From NCBI RefSeq assembly GCF_900590885.1, contig NZ_UUON01000042.1:62001-126000 (forward strand): a stretch of 64,000 nt of DNA, read 5' to 3'. The notes beneath the pieces were generated by a model. The model made no database searches, was not told where the DNA came from, and was given only the letters and a program-made list of their open reading frames with translations. Numbering within the stretch: position 1 is the stretch's first letter; every line of letters begins with the position of its first letter. Below are positions 59,863 through 64,000 of the stretch, piece by piece. The stretch is from Pseudomonas viridiflava (GTDB lineage: Bacteria > Pseudomonadota > Gammaproteobacteria > Pseudomonadales > Pseudomonadaceae). The position numbers were made by a program, and so were the translations under genes.

Positions 59863-62760
59863 TTAACCCTCCTGGCGTTGGTTAGTTGGGTCGAAGAAGG
59901 GCAGTTGCACCACCTCGGCCTGGACGACGATGCCGCCCTCGACGCGAATCGGAATGCGCTGCCCCGGCGTGCTTTGTTCGATACCGGCGTAGGCCAGGCC
60001 GACGATGCGGCCGAGGGTGGCGGAGTATTCGCAGGAGGTGACGTTGCCGCTGATGTCCGGGCCGTTGAGCACCAGGTGGCCTTCCAGCGGTTGCACGCTG
60101 CCCTTGGGCAAGGTGAAACCCACCAGTTTGCGTTTCAGCGGCTGGGCTTCGAGGATGTCCACCGAGCGCCGGCCGACGAAGAATGGCTTATTGCGGCTGA
60201 CCGCCCAGCCCATGTCGATTTCGGCCGGGTGGGTCATGCCGTCGGTGTCCTGGCTGATGATTACGTGGCCTTTTTCCAGGCGCAGCAGGCGCTGGGTTTC
60301 GACGCCGAAAGGGCGGATGTCGAAGGCCTTGCCGGCCGCCGTCAAGGCATCCCACAGCGCCAGGCCATGACGCGCCGGCACGTGGATTTCATAGCCCAAC
60401 TCGCCGACAAACCCGACCCGCAGCAAGCGCGCCTTGATCCCGGCCACGCGGCCTTGGCGCACGCCCAGGTAAGGGAAACCTTCGGCGCTGAGGTCGAGGT
60501 CGCTGCACAGCTGTTCCAGCACCTTGCGTGAATCCGGCCCGGCCACGTTCACCGCGCAGATCGCGGCGGTGACGTTGGTCACGTCCACATCCAGGCGCCA
60601 CTGCGCGTTCCACTTGAGCATCTGCTGGTAGATGCGGTCGACACCGCTGGTGGTGGCGGTGACGTAGAAGTGGTTGTCGGCCAGCCGCGCGCACACGCCG
60701 TCGTCGATCACCACCCCGTGCTCGTTGGTCATCAGCGCATAACGCGAGCGGCCCACCGGTTGCTTGAGGAAGGCAAAGGTGTACAGGCGGTTGAGCAGTT
60801 CGGCGGCGTCCGGGCCGCGCACATCCAGGCCGCCGAGGGTCGACACATCGATCAGCCCGACCTTGTTGCGCACGTGCAACGCTTCGGCCTGCATGCAGGC
60901 TTCGCGGTCCTGGGCCTTGCCGTAATAGGCGGGGCGCTGCCAGATGCCGGCGGGCATCATCTTCGCGCCGGCTTGCACATGTCGCGCGTGCATCGGCGTC
61001 TGGCGGTAAGGGTCGAAGGCACGCCCGGCGACGTGAGCGAGTTTTTCCGCCACGAACGGCGGCCGCGCGGTGGTCACGCCGGTTTCGCTGATACTGCGCT
61101 GGGTCGCCCAGGCCACCAGCCGCGCCGTCGGCAACGCCGAGTGTCGCCCCTGGGACGGGCCCATGCCGACGGTGGAATAGCGCTTAACCAGCTGCACATC
61201 GCGATAGCCGATGCGCGTGGCGTTGACGATATCCGCCACTTGCAGGTCTTCGTCAAAATCGACGAAATCCTTGCCTTTGGGGTGCGGGAAGATCGGCCAG
61301 TTGAAGTTCACCTGGGCTTCGCTGCGCAGCGGCACGCGCGGGCCGTTGCTGCTCAAGCCGAGGGCGAGCAGGCAGTCGGCGGCGGCATTCGTGGCGTCGG
61401 CCAGCACATTGTCCAACTGGTGCTGGCCGTGCACCGAGCCGGCTACGCAGAGGTTGTGCGGCAGGCCGCTGAGGCTGAATTCTGCGCGTGCGTCTTCATA
61501 GGCCAGCTTGCCACCGGCCTGGCACAGCAGTTGATACACCGGCATGTAGCCGGCGGACATGCACAGCAGGTCGCAGTCGATCGTTTGCTTGCTGTCACTG
61601 ACCTGGCCCTGGCCGGTGATCTGGCGCACGTCGACGCCCTTGATATGCCGCAGGCCTTTTTCATGCAGGGCCTCGAAGACCGTGCTGTTGCTGATGTAAG
61701 GGATTTTGCGTTGGGCCAAAGCGCCCGGCAGGGCTTGGTCGGCCGGCGCGTGGCGCAGGTCGATCACTGCGGCCACTTGCACACCCTGGTCATGCAGGTC
61801 GAGGGCGGCGAGGTAGCCGTCATCGTTACCGGTGAGCACCACCGCGCGTTTGCCCGGCCTGACCGCGTAGAGCTTCATCAGGCGTTGCGCCGCGCTGGTG
61901 AGCATCACCCCCGGCAAGTCGTTATTGCGGAACACCACCGGCTGGTCGAACGCGCCGCTGCACACCAGGCACTGGCGGGCGCGCACCTTGTACATGCGCT
62001 TGCCCTGGATCACCGGCAGGTAATTGTCGGTGAACCAGGCGTTGCAGGTGGCGTCGGTGAGCACCTGGATATTCGCGTGTTGCTGCACTGCCGCCAGCAG
62101 TTCCTGGCGCAGCGTGTCGGCGCGGGTACCGGCGATGTCGAAGCGCGCATAGGTCAGCGAACCGCCGAGGATCGGCTGCTGCTCGATCAGCAACACCCTG
62201 GCCCCGGCATTCGCCGCCGTCAGCGCCGCCTGCATCCCGGCGGGGCCGGCGCCGATCACGGCGAGGTCGGTGAACAGGTAGGCCTTGTCGTAGTACTCGG
62301 GCTGGAATTTGAGGTCGAGTACGCCCAGGCCGGCCTTTTTGCGGATGATCGGCTCCCATACTTTCCACATGCCCTTGGGCTTGTAGAACGAGCGGTAGTA
62401 GAACCCCACCGGCATGAATTTGGAGAACTTGCCCAGGTACGCGTCCTTGTCGTTGTCCAGCGAGCCGTTGACGTTCTGCGCGGTCACCTGCAAACCGCCG
62501 GTCAAGCCGTGGGCATCCGCCAGCACGTTGGGTTCATGGGGCAGTTGCACCAGGCTGTTGGCGTCCTGGCCGGCCATGGTCAGCGGGCCGCGTGGGCGGT
62601 GGTATTTGAACGAGCGCGAGAGCAGGAATCGCCCGTTGGCCAACAAGGCACTGGCGATGCTGTCGCCCTGCAAGCCCTGGTAGGCGTGGCCGTCGAAGCT
62701 GAAATCAAGGGCCTGATCGCGTTGGATCAGCAAGCCCATGGGGGCGGGGAGGCGGTTCAT
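59863..62760 (-). CDS. soxA: Sarcosine oxidase alpha subunit (atypical operon)
   Basis: 965 residues, slightly short for the family (about 1000). The N-terminal ferredoxin-like part with SRSFKYHRPRGPLTMAGQD is followed by the NAD-binding Rossmann domain (LAVIGAGPAGMQAALTAANAG). The C-terminal third is a GcvT-like folate-binding domain (LIDVSTLGGLDVRGPDAAELLNRLY, RVGFVGELGYEIHVP). It carries the folate-linked transfer of the methyl group released by the beta subunit. It overlaps soxD by four bases and precedes soxG. N-methyl amino acid, rather than strictly sarcosine, is a fair alternative substrate. Confidence 0.88.
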   Translation of the reverse strand: MNRLPAPMGLLIQRDQALDFSFDGHAYQGLQGDSIASALLANGRFLLSRSFKYHRPRGPLTMAGQDANSLVQLPHEPNVLADAHGLTGGLQVTAQNVNGSLDNDKDAYLGKFSKFMPVGFYYRSFYKPKGMWKVWEPIIRKKAGLGVLDLKFQPEYYDKAYLFTDLAVIGAGPAGMQAALTAANAGARVLLIEQQPILGGSLTYARFDIAGTRADTLRQELLAAVQQHANIQVLTDATCNAWFTDNYLPVIQGKRMYKVRARQCLVCSGAFDQPVVFRNNDLPGVMLTSAAQRLMKLYAVRPGKRAVVLTGNDDGYLAALDLHDQGVQVAAVIDLRHAPADQALPGALAQRKIPYISNSTVFEALHEKGLRHIKGVDVRQITGQGQVSDSKQTIDCDLLCMSAGYMPVYQLLCQAGGKLAYEDARAEFSLSGLPHNLCVAGSVHGQHQLDNVLADATNAAADCLLALGLSSNGPRVPLRSEAQVNFNWPIFPHPKGKDFVDFDEDLQVADIVNATRIGYRDVQLVKRYSTVGMGPSQGRHSALPTARLVAWATQRSISETGVTTARPPFVAEKLAHVAGRAFDPYRQTPMHARHVQAGAKMMPAGIWQRPAYYGKAQDREACMQAEALHVRNKVGLIDVSTLGGLDVRGPDAAELLNRLYTFAFLKQPVGRSRYALMTNEHGVVIDDGVCARLADNHFYVTATTSGVDRIYQQMLKWNAQWRLDVDVTNVTAAICAVNVAGPDSRKVLEQLCSDLDLSAEGFPYLGVRQGRVAGIKARLLRVGFVGELGYEIHVPARHGLALWDALTAAGKAFDIRPFGVETQRLLRLEKGHVIISQDTDGMTHPAEIDMGWAVSRNKPFFVGRRSVDILEAQPLKRKLVGFTLPKGSVQPLEGHLVLNGPDISGNVTSCEYSATLGRIVGLAYAGIEQSTPGQRIPIRVEGGIVVQAEVVQLPFFDPTNQRQEG

Positions 62761-63056
62761 CCGGCGATCTCCTTGGCGGTGGTGAAGTCGACGCGGTGGG
62801 TGAACACTTCCTTGGGGTCGAAGGTGCGCTGGATTTCATCGGTGACCGTGTGGCGCTCGGCGAGGAACCAGTAGCTGGACGGCGTGTGCATCCACCATTC
62901 GCGCACCACGCCGGCGAGGTTGTCGGTGTTGAACACGTAGTCGGCCCATTCGGCATCGCTGCAGTTGACCGGGTCGGGCATCGGCTTGAACTCGCCGCCG
63001 TAGGTGAACTCGCTGATATTGCGCGGCCCGTTGAGCGGGCACGTCATGATTTTCAT
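62757..63056 (-). CDS. soxD: Sarcosine oxidase delta subunit lacking zinc ligands
   Basis: 99 residues. The fold is recognisable (MTCPLNGPRNISEF, AEWADYVFNTDNLAGVVREWW, HTPSSYWFLAERHTVTDEI). In canonical SoxD the zinc is held by CxxCG near the start and by a His and a Cys in HxxGCR. Here the first motif is CPLNG with one Cys, and the second reads HTPSS, so two of four ligands are missing. This points to a divergent paralogue whose delta subunit no longer binds zinc, or binds it differently. It follows soxB by 13 bases. Confidence 0.85.
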   Translation of the reverse strand: MKIMTCPLNGPRNISEFTYGGEFKPMPDPVNCSDAEWADYVFNTDNLAGVVREWWMHTPSSYWFLAERHTVTDEIQRTFDPKEVFTHRVDFTTAKEIAG

Positions 63057-63069
63057 AGTCCGCTCTCCA

Positions 63070-64000
63070 TCAGTGGCTGGCCGCCGTGGCGCCCATTTCG
63101 TTGACTTGCTGGAAGGTCGAGAAGCGTTCGAGGCCGAACGGCTTGATCAGCTCCGGCACCTTGCCGCCGCTGGCGACCAGCTCGGCCATGGTCTTGCCGC
63201 AGATCGGCGTGGCCTTGAAACCCCAGGTGCCCCAGCCCGCGTCGAGGTAGTAATTCTTCACCGGCGACAGGCCCATGATCGGGCTGTAGTCGGGGGTCAT
63301 GTCGGTGATCCCGGCCCACTGGCGCATCAACTTGGCGTTGGCCAAAAACGGGAACATCTCGATGGCGTGGGCCAGCAGGCTTTCCTTCAACTCCAGGGTC
63401 GAGCGCGTGTTGAACAGCGGGTAGGGGTCGGAGCCGCCGCCGAACACCACTTCGCCACGGCTGGTCTGCTGCACGTAGCAGTGCAGCGCCGACGAGCTCA
63501 CCAGTGGGTCGAGGAACGGCTTGAACGGTTGGGTGACCATCGCCTGCAACGGGAAGGTCTGGATCGGCGAGCGGATGCCGGCCTTTGCCATCAGCAATGA
63601 GCTGTGCCCGGCAATCGCCTGCACGGCGCAACCGCATTTGATCGTGCCACGGTTGGTCTTCACGGCGGTGATGGTGCCGTGCTCGATCACCAGGTCTTGC
63701 ACTTCGGTGAGCTGGTGGATTTCCACGCCGCGCTTGGCCGCCTGTTTGGCGTAGCCCCAGGCCACGGCGTCGTGGCGCGCGGTGGCGCCGTCGATGTGCC
63801 AGAGCCCTGCGATCACCGGCAGGTGGCCGGGGTCGAGGTTGAGGCTGGGCACCAGTTCGCGGATCTGCTGGCGGTCGATCATCTCGGTGCGCCCGCCGAA
63901 GTGCTTGTTGACCTCGGCGCGCTGGCGGAACGAGCGCACGGTGGCGTCAGTGTGGGCCAGCGTCAGTTGCCCGCGCTCGGAGTACATGATGTTGAAATCG
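63070..64000 (-). CDS. soxB: Sarcosine oxidase beta subunit, C-terminal part (5' end outside window)
   Basis: About 310 residues are present and the frame stays open to the window edge (the ATG at 63987 is internal, preceded by DFNI codons). This is the C-terminal part of an FAD-dependent amine oxidase: VVFGGGSDPYP, the substrate-side PSLNLDP block, MTPDYSPIMG, and the closing GWGTWGFKATPICG. It oxidises the N-methyl group of its substrate, passing electrons to O2. The missing N-terminus holds the FAD-binding motif. Operon order soxB-soxD-soxA-soxG is standard. Confidence 0.88.
   Translation of the reverse strand, partial: DFNIMYSERGQLTLAHTDATVRSFRQRAEVNKHFGGRTEMIDRQQIRELVPSLNLDPGHLPVIAGLWHIDGATARHDAVAWGYAKQAAKRGVEIHQLTEVQDLVIEHGTITAVKTNRGTIKCGCAVQAIAGHSSLLMAKAGIRSPIQTFPLQAMVTQPFKPFLDPLVSSSALHCYVQQTSRGEVVFGGGSDPYPLFNTRSTLELKESLLAHAIEMFPFLANAKLMRQWAGITDMTPDYSPIMGLSPVKNYYLDAGWGTWGFKATPICGKTMAELVASGGKVPELIKPFGLERFSTFQQVNEMGATAASH

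Noticed and set aside
60670..62874. Plus-strand open frame of 734 codons opposite soxA and soxD
   Set aside because: Antisense shadow; the minus-strand genes have strong family motifs and operon spacing.

Overview
The window is chromosomal DNA of a fluorescent pseudomonad (Pseudomonas fluorescens lineage). The evidence is high GC with strong G/C third positions, a dauBAR locus, FecIR-type iron signalling, a membrane glucose dehydrogenase with an OprB porin, the xylose isomerase route with its ABC transporter, a Pnl-type pectin lyase beside a GH68 levansucrase, and six copies of a GTGGGAGGGGGC palindromic repeat between genes. I see no rRNA, tRNA, CRISPR array or transposase.

Layout. 1-10.5 kb: the end of a glucarate dehydratase, a lone acyl-CoA ligase, a sigma/FecR/TonB-receptor iron-uptake set with a Fur box, then D-arginine catabolism (dauB-dauA-dauR and a periplasmic binding protein). 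10.5-17.2 kb: a three-gene RND efflux operon with a divergent TetR repressor and a perfect 17-bp palindrome between them. 17.2-37 kb: an accessory catabolic island of two opposed operons. The plus-strand operon, behind a TetR gene and a palindromic operator over its promoter, has two alpha/beta hydrolases, an FAD monooxygenase, an SLC13-type carrier, DUF1302 and DUF1329. The minus-strand set has a phenol-meta-type outer membrane protein, an MFS carrier, a carotenoid-oxygenase-family stilbene/phenylpropene cleaver, an FAH-family enzyme, IclR, an MhpA-like monooxygenase, an extradiol dioxygenase, an aldehyde dehydrogenase and AraC. It reads as a route from a 4-hydroxyphenyl alkene through aldehyde and catechol to ring cleavage.

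37-43.2 kb: LysR with mmsA, a small DUF6124-like gene with a long structured leader, then pectin lyase and levansucrase, both without a signal peptide. 43.3-53.6 kb: sugar genes (xylFGH, xylA, xylR, oprB, gcd). 53.8-59.3 kb: four genes in two divergent pairs (luciferase-like monooxygenase/chemoreceptor and flavin reductase/NCS1 permease). Their two intergenic regions carry three copies of one operator-like motif, so they look like one regulon for sensing, importing and oxidising one compound. 59.3-64 kb: an atypical heterotetrameric sarcosine oxidase operon (soxB-D-A-G) whose small delta subunit lacks two of the four usual zinc ligands. soxB runs off the window.

The most promising undescribed items are the shared-operator regulon at 54-59 kb, the split aromatic island at 18-37 kb with its His-less hydrolase paired to an intact one, the stilbene-cleavage operon, and the structured leader of the small gene at 39.8 kb. 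All function calls rest on reading motifs and family resemblance from memory. No database search was run.
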